Positions 50,463 through 61,939 of a stretch of DNA of 64,000 nucleotides are shown here, piece by piece. The translations under genes and the position numbers were made by a program. The number at the start of each line of letters is the position of its first letter. Position 1 is the first letter of the stretch. The DNA lies in contig NW_026947485.1 in NCBI RefSeq assembly GCF_034190915.1, positions 35,291,519 through 35,355,518 on the forward strand. The letters are read 5' to 3'. The stretch is from Cavia porcellus (taxonomy: Eukaryota > Chordata > Mammalia > Rodentia > Caviidae). The notes below the pieces were generated by a model that had not been told where the DNA came from, made no database searches, and saw only the letters and a list, made by a program, of their open reading frames with translations.

Positions 50463-51271
50463 CTATAATATTACTATCCAAACTCCTCTTCAATGATCTT
50501 GGTAGCAATCCAATTTTTTTAATACTTTCTCTGAAGCATGAACTAACCAAAAACAAAGCTACCTCTAGCCCTATGAAAAGGTACCCTGTCCATCTACCCT
50601 GCTCAGCTACTTAAACACACTCTTGCATCTTCTTGCTATGGTCTTCTCAAGCACTTTCTACTGTTATCTCAAGCACAATAAACATTTACCATGAGACCAC
50701 AAACTGCTCTGTACTGTTTCTGGTTTGTGTTTTTGTCTTAACATCATGTGAGATTAAAATTATTTATCAAATTCCAATTATAGAAACAAATAGAAGCAGC
50801 TTCCTTCTTCGCAATCACCAGAAGGAGAAACAAAAAAAACTCATCAGCACAAACACAGAAATTGCAAACAAGTAATAAATGGCAATGGAAGGGAGAAGCG
50901 ACCCAGAGAACCTCATTTCTTGATAACAGAAAATACTAATTAATGTTATTATGTCATTGGTTCCAGCCAAAAAAAAAGTTCTTGGGGGAAAAAACATATC
51001 TGTCAATATTCTCAACTATTCAGATTAAAAATAGAAGTAATTTATGTTTGCTATCTTTGGGCTGTTACTCTAATAAAAGTTGGCCAAAACCTTTGAAGAC
51101 TTACAACAGTAGTTTCTTACAGTTGTTTAATTTTTTTAACCCTTAAAGAATGCATTGATTAAATTCCTTTCCCATTTTCATGGAATTTTTTCATCCTATT
51201 ATCATTGGCTATAATGTTATGGAACACAGACACCCTTCCAAAATTGTAACATGGACATATCTTTCAAAATT
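50463..51271. other. Unassigned AT-rich intron
   Basis: Overlapping open frames on both strands at 50633-51146 have no recognisable content. Confidence 0.45.
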
Positions 51272-51281
51272 AAGTTCATTT

Positions 51282-51380
51282 GGGGGCTGGGGATTTAACT
51301 CAGTGGCTTAAGCACTTGCCTGGTAAGCACAAGGTCATGAGTTCGATCCCAGGTACCCAAAAAATAAAATAAAATAAAAT
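51282..51380 (+). mobile_element. ID SINE with (AAAAT)n tail
   Basis: ggggctggggatttaactca, 'aaggtcatgagttcgatccc' and 'aggtaccc', then (aaaat)n. Flanks aagttcattt (51272-51281) and aaattcattt (51381-51390) are a 10-bp duplication with one mismatch. Confidence 0.94.
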
Positions 51381-51629
51381 AAATTCATTTTCTTGTAACT
51401 CCTTTAGAGTGTCCTTAGTGGTTCCGGTTATAATATGATCAAATCTTGTAACATTTGCTAATTCTGAACCAAGAGTACATATAAATCAGTCAAAATGCCA
51501 CAAAGTGGGCTCTCCAAACATCACAGGATCCCCAAGTAAGTGTGACTACACCCAAGAGAAAGTAACTATTTTAAGACAGTGGATATGACAACACCAAGAC
51601 ATACCAAAACTGTTTTGGTAGAATTTGAG

Positions 51630-51735
51630 GGGTACTATAAGGAGCGAGAGGAGAGGGAGAAAAGAGAGAAGGAGCTGGAGAAAAAAGAGGTCGGGAGATG
51701 GAACAAGGAAGAGGCAGACGGGGGCGGGGGAGAGA
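51630..51735 (+). repeat. Purine-rich tract
   Basis: Almost entirely G and A, e.g. gcgagaggagagggagaaaa, ending 'acgggggcgggggagag'. The minus-strand open frame across it is low-complexity. Confidence 0.9.
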
Positions 51736-53804
51736 ATGAAATAGAGGATTAATACCAAAGAGGGAGACTTTGAAATAACCCTCCTAAATTATCTATTCTG
51801 TCATTTCAAAATTATTTTAAGATAAATGCTAAATTGTTTCATTTATTCTACGAGTTTCTTTTGCTCACTGAAAAGAAATTTTTGTACTTTTATTGTTTGT
51901 TTCTTCTTTGTAAGAAAGAATTTTGCTGTTTATGACTTGAAATCTGAGTAACATTTTGGACATCTTTTCAACCTGATGATACACAGTACTTTAACCACTA
52001 TTGCTCTCTAATTATTTTGTTATAAAATTTTGTCCTTTTTCATAGAAAAGTGTTTTTTAATTCTTTAATCATCTCTACTAGTATTAATTTTAAAAAGATT
52101 AAATGTACACAAAGATCACCAATTCAAAAAAAGGTAATTATTGGTACTCTGAAAACTTCTCTGGTAGATATGAACAATGTCAGTGGAGGTGATGCCTGAT
52201 GTTTTAATAACACACAGATAACACAATGTTACTCTTCGTATCACTCTTTTTCATCTATGACTATTAATCACCAGCATTCACTAAGACCTCTTTGCTCCTA
52301 TCTGTCCTCTTTCTTAAACCCAAGTACACAAAATCTTGTTAAACTCACTTAAAATAGCAGCAGCAGCAGCATGGGTCTCACGGACACACAGCTTAGAACA
52401 CTTCATCCTCTAGAATCCCGGACAAAACTAGGTAAACTGATGAGCTTCAGAAGTGGGAGGTAGGTAGGTAGGAAGAAAGGCCTGCCACTTCACCCACCAG
52501 CAGAATGTAGAATAAGCAATAGACTGAAGCACAACCATCCTGGGCATCTAGCAATGTAAGGAAAGTAAAGTGGATCCAAGATCTATTTTGGAGTATCCCT
52601 ATCCAACCTGCTACTTCCTGAAGTTTGGATCAGTGTATTAAGTTGTCCACATTAGAGACAGACTTCACTGAGCATCAAACACGCTAGGTACTTTGACTTG
52701 GGCATTTCTTACACCTGCACTGGGAGCCAGACCAATCTCCTTGGCTGTCCATCAATTCTCTAATGAAGATTTAAAAGTAAATATGAGAACACATGGAAGT
52801 ACTGGCACTACAGAAACTGATTCCAATCTACAGGAAAAGTTTAAACTTAACTTTTAAATGTGAATTAATTTCTGTTCACTGTGCAGCACACTATCCACTG
52901 ACAAGACAGAAAAAAATTCTAGGAATAAAAACATTTCTGTAGATTCAATGCTTTGCCTGACAGCACGGCTTTGCTATGCCACTCAAAATAAGAGAGCATC
53001 TATAAATTTTAAAAGCTGAGAAATGAAAAAAAAAATCTTCATCTTCCAGAAAACTTTACAGGTTATCTGCCCTAGAATACTAGAGAAAACTAATTTTATG
53101 TTAAGGTAGAGAATCCTCCGTGCACACCCAAATGTCAGATGCAACAAAACCTAAAAATAACTCAGTTTCAGGCCTAGATTCAGAATAGAAAATGCATATT
53201 TCCTTGAAAAATCTCCTCCAGGTCATGGATCAGTACTAACAATTTTGTAGATTTTCCTATCTGAAAGCAAACTTCAAGTTCTTGCCTTTTGAGGTTAATT
53301 TTGTCACTACTTAACACTCAAGTGGCAGTTAACAAAAGAAAAATTATTTTACATTCTGCTTTCTGTTACTCTCTAGAAAAAGAAATCGAGGACTAAGAAA
53401 GTGAAATGACTTGCTTTGTAAGTCATTCTTAGTGGTAAAGAGTGCAACTAGAATCCATTATCTCAATCTGTGTACACTGCCTGTAGCACATTAATGGATT
53501 ACACATTTCAACCAACAATGGCTAAGTGGAGAGTTTTATTCTGAAATGATTTATGAAAAAATTAGATTTTCATCAGAATCATAATGCTTGGAAGATAGAT
53601 TGGTTCAAAGAGATCTTCTTGCTTTGTATGTTATACAGAATCCCAAAAGAAATGAGTATCTTGTTTCTTGTATATGTCAGTCTAATACACTTGAAAATGT
53701 AAGTCAACACTTTGACAGGCATGTCACCACGCAGGTGATATTTTAGAAGGTCCTGCTCTACTCAGAAGGGCAAGAACATGTATTTCTATTATTATAGTTT
53801 TTAG
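51736..53804. other. Unassigned intron sequence
   Basis: Contains a short (cag) run at about 52356-52370 and (taggtagg) at 52460-52472. No exon or repeat recognised. Confidence 0.45.
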
Positions 53805-53814
53805 AAGAGTGCAA

Positions 53815-53840
53815 AACCAAAAAAAAAAAAAAAAAAAAAA
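53815..53840 (+). mobile_element. Tail-only retro-insertion
   Basis: The insert is just aacc followed by about 22 A, bounded by a perfect 10-bp duplication aagagtgcaa (53805-53814 and 53841-53850). ID elements here end '..gtacc' plus A-tail, so this is probably an ID copy truncated to its last few bases. Confidence 0.75.
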
Positions 53841-53850
53841 AAGAGTGCAA

Positions 53851-54761
53851 TGGTGTGTGGTCACAGGGCTGACACAAGGAGAAAACTATGACACCTTGTT
53901 ACTAAGATAGCTATAGCCTTGTCTCCTTACTGTCTCCAGACACAAACATGCTGAGACAAATGAGCCTTCTGACTAAAGGATGGGTTCTGCCTGCCAGGGA
54001 TAGCAAAGGTTCCAGTGGAGAAAAATTGCTAAAGTTGTTAAAAGATCAAGAATTGTTTTCTGCACCATGATTTACTACACAAAAGAACATTTCTATTTTT
54101 TATCAAGAAATATTTTCAATTCAAAACAAATATGAAATTTGAACTCTAAATACTTATAATTCCATTTGTCATACTTTCTCATCATCTCAGTCATTTCATC
54201 TCTTTAATTCACTCATTATATCCTTGACTGCAGGTGTCTATTGTTCTCAACTGTTTCATTCTCCAGAAATAATTTTTAACCTAAACAACATCCCTCCAAC
54301 AAGTACATGAAATTAAATTTGGCTCAATGCATTTAACTCTACATGGAAAATTAAACCAAAAGTCTTTCCACAACTCCCTATGTAGGTGATCAGAAATATT
54401 TCACAGCCAGGACTCTATTATTTAACAAAGATCATGAATACTGAATTTAACAGAAAAGCAAACTACTGCAGACTCTCCCTCACTTCAACAGACTAAGCTC
54501 TCTGACTCTGTTTAGCTTATCTTTATTCCCCAGTCCTCGGCAGATAGTTGGTCCCAATAATTTAACACTAACCCATTATTAAAGTATCTGTCCTCTTGGA
54601 AATGCAGCAGACAGGTCAAATACAACATTTTACAGACTTTCTAATACACATTCAATAGTTCACAAAACTTTTTCTCCCTTCTTTGCATTCTTTCTTTCTC
54701 TAATATCAAAACTTGTCATGCTTATTTTATTCTTAGACATGTCTAGTGATGTAAGTAAAGC
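53851..54761. other. Unassigned intron sequence
   Basis: No repeat or exon recognised. Confidence 0.45.
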
Positions 54762-54789
54762 AAGTATAGGACACTAAGTATAGGACACT
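54762..54789 (+). repeat. Two-copy 14-bp tandem repeat
   Basis: aagtataggacact occurs twice without a gap. Confidence 0.95.
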
Positions 54790-54822
54790 AAACAAATACA
54801 TCTGAATCACCACAGGAGTTTA

Positions 54823-54856
54823 CACACACACACGCACGTATGCGCACACACACAGA
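54823..54856 (+). repeat. Imperfect (AC)n microsatellite
   Basis: AC units interrupted by 'acgcacgtatgcgc', which contains three CpG sites. Confidence 0.85.
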
Positions 54857-54984
54857 GTCTATTCCTTGTTCATAGAGTTTTTCACTCACAAAGTATAAGA
54901 AAGCTAAGACTCAAACTTTAGGTACATCCAATATGTAGCCAGCTTCAGAAACTACTAGTATGAGTCTCATAAGTCACAGACCAA

Positions 54985-55260
54985 ATAGATGACACTTAAG
55001 GCCTTCTATAACCTGCACCAAACTCTAACCATTCAAGCTTACCTTTCAATCCACAAAATAAACCTTTAACTATAGATACATCTTCCTTCTTATCCCTGAA
55101 TACCCCCATCCATTCACTCCTTTGGTGTCACTTACTGCTATTACTTCATTACCTTTTCCACCTCTCTTTCTGCAGTGCCATTCCTCACTTCCTTTACCTC
55201 TAAGAGCTCTCAGTTTCAAAAATCTCTCTTCATCCTTCCAATGTCTCAAATGATTTTTAT
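54985..55260 (+). mobile_element. L2 LINE 3' relic
   Basis: 'aaggccttctataacctgca', 'accattcaagcttacctt', 'ccattcctcacttcctttac' and 'tctcttcatccttccaatgt' plus 'ctcaaatg' follow the L2 3' region. Diverged. Confidence 0.6.
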
Positions 55261-55454
55261 ATATACTATATTTTTATATATACTACATTGCTATTCTTAA
55301 ATTCAGCAACACTAATTCAAGTGCATCTGTCATTAGATATCCAATTTACTAAATAATGCAGTACCATTAATATTATTCAGTACTGCATAACCTGAAAGAA
55401 TTCTGAGGGAATGAGAAAACATAAAAATCTAAAAGTAATTGAACAGTTCTATTA

Positions 55455-55853
55455 TGCCTTGTATTTAGATGTCCCCCAAAGCCTTATATAGACATAGGTA
55501 GGGCTTTTTCAGAGGTGGCTGGATCTAGAGTGTGTGACAATGGAATTGATTCATGGTACAGTGTAAGGCTCAAGGGTACTAGGGCTAAGGGTATGAATTT
55601 TACCTGCCCTAAGTAGCCTGGATAAGATAAAAAGTGAAGAAAGAGAAGAAATTATTAAGGTTCCTCATTGCTTTTTCTATCATTTTTGCTTCATGAACTG
55701 TTTCTCCTCTGTCATGTCTGACTGTCATTCACTCTTGCCTTGGAGTCAGCCAATTATGGACAGAAACGTCTAGAAACTGTGAGCTCAATAAACATCTCCT
55801 TAGTTTAGGTGGTAAGTATTTTGTCCTGCAATAAGAAAGTAATGAAAGACAAG
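55455..55853 (+). mobile_element. MaLR-type solo LTR (ERVL-MaLR)
   Basis: Starts 'tgccttgtatttagatgtcc' plus 'cccaaagcc', and later shows 'gtttctcctctgtcatgtct', 'ttatggacagaaacgtctag', 'actgtgagctcaataaacat' (polyadenylation-like signal) and 'agtattttgtcctgcaataa', then 'gaaagtaatgaaagaca'. This is the LTR order of an MLT/ORR1-type element. No internal sequence flanks it. Confidence 0.72.
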
Positions 55854-55872
55854 TTGTATGACAACTTTTATT

Positions 55873-55980
55873 GGGCCAAGAGTTTAGCTCAGTGGCACAA
55901 GTACCTACCTGGCAAGCACGAGGTCTAGAGTTTAAACCCTGGTACCAAAAAAAGAAAGAAAAGAAAAAAAGAAAACAAAA
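55873..55980 (+). mobile_element. ID SINE
   Basis: 'gggccaagagtttagctcag', 'cctggcaagcacgaggtcta' and 'ccctggtacc' followed by a long A/G tail. Inserted about 20 bp after the MaLR LTR. No clear target-site duplication. Confidence 0.9.
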
Positions 55981-56047
55981 GAATTGTTTATAGCAATGAC
56001 AAATTAAATTATTTAGAAGAACCTCTTGTTCAAAAATCCTTGATTCT

Positions 56048-56150
56048 CAGTCAGGATTGGTGGTACACGGTACATGCCTGTAGTTCCCCTACTTGGGAGA
56101 CTCAGGGAAGGAGGATCTCTAAAGTCTAGGAGTTCAAAGTCAGCCTGGAC
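56048..56150 (+). mobile_element. B1-type SINE with purine tail
   Basis: 'ggattggtggtacacggtac', 'atgcctgtagttcccctact', 'tgggagactcagggaaggag' and 'gagttcaaagtcagcctgga' define a 7SL-derived monomer. The tail has grown into the purine tract at 56155-56285. Confidence 0.85.
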
Positions 56151-56154
56151 AAGG

Positions 56155-56285
56155 CAGAAAAGGAAGGAAGAGAAAATGAGAAAAATAGAGAGATGAGGAG
56201 AGAAAGGGGAGGCGGAGGGGCAGGACAGAAGAAGGGAGGGGAGGAAAGAAGATAGAAGAAAGAAAACATTAAAAAGAGGAAACAG
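56155..56285 (+). repeat. Purine-rich tract after a B1
   Basis: Almost all G/A (ggagaggaaagaaga-type). Probably expanded from the B1 tail. Confidence 0.9.
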
Positions 56286-57239
56286 GGAGATGTATCTTTT
56301 GCAAGAAAGGGGCCAAGAGTACTAAGGTGAGGGAAAGGAAAAGGGACACAAAAAGATTTATGATGCATCAAATATAGGTATTAACTACCCTCAGTGAACA
56401 TAATCTTTGTCATAAACATGAACTAAAAAATAAGAACAAAAACAATAATAATAATAGACATCAAGAAAGGGATCTAGAGAAAGGTGAAGGAGGTAGGCAG
56501 GGAGGAGAAGGAATATCACAAGAATCAAGATATGTTCTGTCATGGACCCACTGCCTATGAGGAATATAAACAACATGCACTCCAAATATGTATGAACAAA
56601 AAAAGAACCAACTATACTTTATTCTCCAATCTTGGATTAATAAAGATGAGTCAATAGTTTAAAGAAAAACTATAGATTAGTCATGGGTAAAGACATTTTT
56701 CTAAAACAAGACAGCAGAAAAGTAAATAGGTAACAGACAGAGAAAGCTGGACAAAGGGAAAGAAAAAGGACAAAGACCACTGTCAGTGTTCAAACCAAAC
56801 AGGCAAAATACATGAGACAAATGTCATTTCTATGCCTTGGTTCTTTCCTTAAACTCCGAGTTTCAGTTTTTGTATTCTTTATCTGTCAAATATCGTATGC
56901 TATTACTACATCAAAAATTAACATGAAATAGCAAGAAGAATGTCAAGTGTATAATTTGGAGACTACGAGTTACTGACAGATATAACACACAACTGATGCC
57001 TCTTCAGTTTCATAAACATATCTTGTTTACCTTCTCTTAAATTGCAAATGTCCATATACCCATATTAGAGGAAACCAAAAAACTGAACTGACAATAAAGA
57101 CTATGGATGCAGGATTTTAAAAAATAATAACTCATTTCTGAAACAATGAGTACCTAGTAGCCTAAGGAAGTAAAGAATGATTAAGTGACTACTAATAAAA
57201 ATAAGGTTTCTTGTTACAATGATAAAAATGTTCCAAAAT
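56286..57239. other. Unassigned AT-rich intron
   Basis: Short opposite-strand open frames only. No named repeat. Confidence 0.45.
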
Positions 57240-57345
57240 TACATTATGATGGCTGAACAACTGCAGTAAGTAGCAGTGAAGTTTATACTTTAAATGGATG
57301 AACTTCATAATATGTAAATTATATCTCAATAAAATTTTTTAAATA
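57240..57345 (+). mobile_element. Old L1 3' terminus
   Basis: 'atactttaaatggatgaact', 'tcataatatgtaaattatat' and 'ctcaataaaatttttt' match the typical end of old L1M elements, including the AATAAA. Confidence 0.65.
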
Positions 57346-57943
57346 AATCGTTTCATAACATGAAAATCTTTTCCTCAAATCACTTTTTACCCTGCATATA
57401 TGAAAAGCATGACTCATTTGATAAACCAGAAATACACATTTTTAATCATTTATACAGTTCAACTATTAATGTCTGATAGAATTCAAAGTTCCCTAAAGTA
57501 CAGATTTCTGTTTCCAAAAAGCATAGGAAGTATATATATTTGACAATGCCAAAATAAGTGAAGAAAAACATAATACCTTACATCACTCATAACCATAATT
57601 AATTCATGATAGTATTATAAATAGGATCCTAATAGATTTCCATGTTCTGCTGAATTTAGAATATTAGTCTAAGCTAGCAAAAGATAGGGATCACACAAAC
57701 CTATCTAGAACATATTTTATAATCTTGCTGGAGTAGGATAACATAGACTTATAGCACATTTTCTAAAGCTTAATGTATTCAAGTTTTAAATGTCATAAAT
57801 ACTATGACATAAATACTTCTATTTGATAATTTACACACTAATCTGATGTGTTTATGTAATATTGCTAGTAGTTAATGATATATATCTTTCCATTCATTCA
57901 CCTCTAATCTACGTTTAGCTTTATATGTAAACTGTGTGTTTTA

Positions 57944-58140
57944 AGGTAAGCATGGTGGTGCTCACAAAATTCCAGCACCTTGGGAGGCTAAGGCAGGAAC
58001 ATTCAGAGTTCAAGTCCCTTCTGAGTATTTAGTGAGATTTTATCCCAAAATTGAAAAATAAGGCATGGGGTAGTATATAGCCCAGTGTAAAGAGTAGGTT
58101 CAATCCCTAGTACTACAAAAACTAACTAAAAAATAAAATA
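57944..58140 (+). mobile_element. B1+ID composite SINE
   Basis: Left part is B1: 'taagcatggtggtgctcaca', 'ccagcaccttgggaggctaa', 'ttcagagttcaagtcccttc' and 'gtgagattttatccc'. It is joined to a right part of ID type: 'ggcatggggtagtatatagc' and 'ggttcaatccctagtactac' plus an A-rich tail. B1/tRNA composites are known in several rodent lineages. I cannot tell whether this is a named family or a chance pair. Confidence 0.75.
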
Positions 58141-58189
58141 TGTCTTTTAAATCTAAAATGAGAAAGTAGTATTAAGGCCAAGAATGTCT

Positions 58190-58475
58190 TTTTTGTTTCA
58201 TTTGTATTTTTTATTAGCAAATGTTTATAGTACATAATAATTACATTCCTCATGGGGAGATGGTACATGTGCATAGCAAATCTTAATTCCTTTTTCATCC
58301 TCTCTGTCCTCCCTCCATCTCTTGGATCCCTTTCCCTTTGCAAAAGATCTCTCTCTGCTTCCCATGATCTTTTTTCTTTCTTTATCTATATGTTGGGTTT
58401 CTCATATATGATAAATGATGTAATATTTAAGCTTTTGTATCGGCTACTTCACTCAACATCACGGTTTCAGGTATT
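58190..58475 (-). mobile_element. L1 3' end, minus strand
   Basis: The plus strand reads as reverse-complement L1 3' UTR followed by the ORF2 tail: 'tttttattagcaaatgttta', 'cctcatggggagatggtaca' and 'gcttcccatgatcttttttc', then 'cggctacttcactcaacatc'. In element terms it stops just where the next segment, on the opposite strand, may begin. Confidence 0.65.
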
Positions 58476-58494
58476 TTCCCCAAAAAAGTTAAAG

Positions 58495-58595
58495 ACTTCA
58501 TGCACACCTGTGTCCAAGTAGCACAGCTCCTATCAGCTAAATCTTGGAAGTGGCATATATATCTACAAATAGATGAGTGGAGTATATTTTTCAAA
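58495..58595 (+). mobile_element. Possible inverted L1 ORF2 segment
   Basis: 'agcacagctcctatcagcta', 'aatcttggaagtggcatata' and 'ctacaaatagatgagtgg' resemble L1 ORF2 sequence lying just upstream of the part found on the minus strand next door. This would make the pair a second 5'-inverted L1. Confidence 0.45.
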
Positions 58596-58999
58596 ATGCC
58601 ATTATCATAAACTTTCAAAAGGAATGGAAATTTCAAATTTATAGCAAACTAAAAGTAATTCCTGATCCAAGATTGGCCTCCTGTTGCAGGAGCAAAATGA
58701 ACTGCTATGTAGAGAGAACATTATTAGGTCATTAAGACAAAAGCAGTATTATACAGTACATTAGACAACAGCCATCAAGTTTTCAAACAAAAACATTTGT
58801 GTGAATACATGTGTACATAGAAAAAAAAAACAATTTAAAAAGTGGTAAAATATTAACAATAGATAGATTTGAATAAAGAAATACATGAGGGTCTTCTGGT
58901 CCTGTTCTTATTACAGCTTTCCTAACATTTCAAATTATAATATAAACACTTCTCAGTTGGATCTTCTTGTCTGAGTCCAGTATGATCTCTGCCTTTTAA

Positions 59000-60860
59000 T
59001 TACAGTTTAGTAATTTATGTTTATTAGACCTACTTATATGCGGGTATAAATCTAACGTTTTGCTATCTGTGTTCTCTGCTTCCCACCTTTGCTTTGTTCT
59101 GTATGTTTTCTTTCTTTGTAGTTCGGTTTTTAGCTTCCTCATTTTCTACTTTCTTCCTTTGGATTAACTAAATATTTATTCAACATTTACCTGTGCTCCC
59201 TTCACTGACTTTTTACTTCTACTTCATTTTACTGTCTTTGTGCTCTGGGGATTAAATTATTCATCTTTAACTTACAATGCTTTCCCCTAAAAGTTATAGC
59301 TCTTCATGTATGCTGTAAGAAACCTGAAATAACAGCTTCATTTACTCTACTTCTATCCTTGGTGCAGTTAGTGTTATCTAGGATAACTTCCAAGCAGTTA
59401 TCCTTGGTGCAGTTAATTTTAAACATAAAACCAACATGTATTGTTGTTGTAAACATAAATCAAGAAATTCCATTTTAAAATTTAAAAATTAAGAAATGAG
59501 AAAAAACTATTCTACTTTTGGCCACATATTTACCATTTCTGGCTCTCTTTACTTTTTCCTGTAGATCTGAATTACCATCTAGTATCATTTTCCTTCAGTT
59601 TCTATGACATTTCTTGACATGCAGGTGTACTGGTGACAAATTCTTTCAGCTTTAGCTCACTGGAAAATGGCTCTATATTATTTTCAATTTGAAGAATATT
59701 TTCAGTACACACAAAGTTCTAGACTGACAACTTTCAGATTTTCTAGCACTTTCAAGATTACATTCATTGATTTCTAGATTACATTCCTTGCAATGAAAGG
59801 TCCATTATGACTCCCCTATTTCTCTGCAGGTATTATGTCCTTTTTCCCTTTAGCTATTTTTAAAAAGGGAGGGTGGGGTCAACAACCTGCTAATGATGTG
59901 TCTAGGTGCTCATTTTCTTTGTGTTACACTGCTTGGGATTTGTTGAGCTTCTTGGATCTGCAGGTTTATATTTTTCAACAAATTTGAAAATTTTTGATCA
60001 CTATTTGTTCTGATTTTTCTTCTCTAATCTCTATTTTTTCTACTTCTATATTTGCAATCCCACAGTTGTCAGGCTGCATGATATTGTCCCAGAGGATACT
60101 ATCACTTTGTTCATTTTTTCTGGTCCATTTTCTTTCTGTGCTTTGGTTTGGATGGACTGATCTATCTTCAAATTCCCTGATCTTTCCTTCAATATTATAC
60201 AATTTGCTTCTAAGCCCATCTAATAAATTTTTCATTTGAGATATTAATTTTTGTCAGCTTTTAAAATCCTACTGATGAGTCATGTTTTCTTGCTTTTTCA
60301 CATGAAATAATTATATGCTAGACACTGTAGATGTCATTATTAATAATCTGGTCATATTGTGTTACTTTTAGAGTTTTGTTCTGTTAGACAGTTAACTTAC
60401 AGGGGACTCATGTGCTCTTACCACACTGGCTGATCTGAACTCCAACATTTCCATTCGTTAGGAACCTCCTTTCAGCTCAGTCTTATAACAGCTTTTTTCT
60501 GCTACACCTTGTGGTATGCACAGCTTTGTATTTGATAAAAGAGCCCAAACGCATTCTTCTTAAAGTTTTCTGGGGTTCCTTTCCCATAGAATTCTCTCAT
60601 CTTCAGTATCCTTGTCCACACATTTCAGTTTTGTCTACAACCTCAATCTCTGTTTTCTCTGCTAAGAGAATCTATTGCTGCCTCTCGATTTTACTAGCCC
60701 TTGCAGGAGTTTGGAGAGTGCTCCAGGAGGAAGGAGAGGTCACTGTGGCGCTCACCTCATGAGTTTTCTTCTCTTTCTGTGTTACCCGAGTCCATTCACT
60801 TTTTTCACTACTTATAGAAAGAGGTAACTTCATCACACCACAATCAGAAATTCCTAATTC
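59000..60860 (-). mobile_element. Old L1 (L1M/HAL1-like) 5' region
   Basis: The plus strand reads as the reverse complement of the ORF1/5' region of old L1 or the related HAL1. Stretches such as 'gtgacaaattctttcagctt', 'cttgggatttgttgagcttc', 'ttggatctgcaggtttatat', 'gatattgtcccagaggatac', 'attttctttctgtgctttgg' and 'ccctgatctttccttcaata' occur in the expected order. 'ctagacactgtagatgtcat' follows from the upstream part. The open frames on both strands at 59975-60239 are relics of this element. Ends are approximate. Confidence 0.72.
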
Positions 60861-61859
60861 TAGCTATTTTTTAAATAGCTCTAAAATCTATTATCTTATC
60901 CTTAAAATAAACAGATGATAACAAAAGTCTCATGTCATTTCCATATAATAAATTAACAACCAAGATACAGAATGTTAAATAACTAGCCAAGCCCCTGCGA
61001 TAGGCACATAATAAATAACAGTTGATTAAAAAATCTCAAAAAATGTAGTTTCAACCCAGATTATTTCTACTAATGTATCAATAAAAAAATCACTGTCCAA
61101 AAAAGTCTGAGAATCCAAAAATCAATCATTCAATCCACCAGAAGTATACCTCTGTTCTAAATTTGTAATTTACATTCATGATTTATTTTTTATTGCAAAG
61201 ATTTCTATTTGCATACAAGCAATTTCATTCCCACACAGTTCCATTTTTCAATTCCCTACATATACTTAATTTTTTCATATTAGTAGGTTCTACCTAATCA
61301 AGTCACTTATATTTAGCTGTGTCAAACTTGCTTAAGCTAACTCTTAATTGTATTTCTAATTTTCATCTGCCCAAGTCAAATATATTTCACTGAACACATG
61401 GAAAGAAATTATAATACAATTTCTAAATGCCATTTCAGCAAACTACAATATAATTCTTGTCTTCAACAAATCAATCAAAGTGATACATTTATAGCCTACT
61501 GATTTATTCTCATCTCTCAGAATAAGCTCTTGATCTTTCATTTAACCCAATATATACAAAAAAGTAAAAAGGGAACAGTCAATAAAATTAAGTGTTATAA
61601 AACAGACTTAACATTTCATACTTACTACCTTCATATATGCTTAGTCAGAGAAATAAAGCACGTTAGAATAGAAAGGCAGATACCATACATCCTTAATTTC
61701 TACATATTAAGAATATACTATTTTTAAAGTCTAGCTTAAAGAAAGCTTGTTAAATGGCTTTGAAGATGGTATGTTAATGATATCAGAAGTTATCACCTCT
61801 GAATGGAAACACTACTTTGTCCTGTTTATGATCTATAAGGTAATATTTTAGGTGGTTGG
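60861..61859. other. Unassigned AT-rich intron
   Basis: No repeat or exon recognised in the kilobase that follows the EXOC4 exon in transcript order, apart from the T/G tract closest to the exon. Confidence 0.45.
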
Positions 61860-61893
61860 TTTGTTTTTGTTTTTGTTTTTGTTTTCGTTTTTG
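61859..61893 (+). repeat. (GTTTTT)n tract near the exon
   Basis: About six gtttttgt-type units. It lies about 45 bp inside the intron from the EXOC4 donor and reads as (AAAAAC)n in the transcript. Confidence 0.9.
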
Positions 61894-61933
61894 CTGTTCC
61901 AAATTATTGTCCTCAATACCCTTGGTAAAAAGC

Positions 61934-61939
61934 CCTTAC
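61934..61939 (-). other. EXOC4: 5' splice site after the EXOC4 exon
   Basis: On the minus strand the exon ends CAG and is followed by GTAAGG, close to the mammalian donor consensus (CAG|GTAAGT). It sets the 3' end of the exon and leaves the reading frame on a codon boundary. Confidence 0.9.

Larger units (their letters stand above)
1..61939 (-). other. EXOC4: EXOC4 intron downstream of the exon (partial)
   Basis: No further exon of EXOC4 or any other gene was recognised here, so this is read as one intron that continues past the left edge. Open frames here are short and mostly lie in repeats or AT-rich DNA. EXOC4 is known in mammals as a very large gene with long introns, which fits. A small unrecognised exon cannot be excluded by eye. 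Confidence 0.75.

Noticed and set aside
59975..60239. Overlapping open frames on both strands
   Set aside because: Both lie in an old L1 5' region. The minus frame is a relic of that element.
1..61939. Additional EXOC4 exons
   Set aside because: I looked on the minus strand for the sequence that should follow ..KIQDVLQ in EXOC4 and found none. The next exon presumably lies beyond the left edge.
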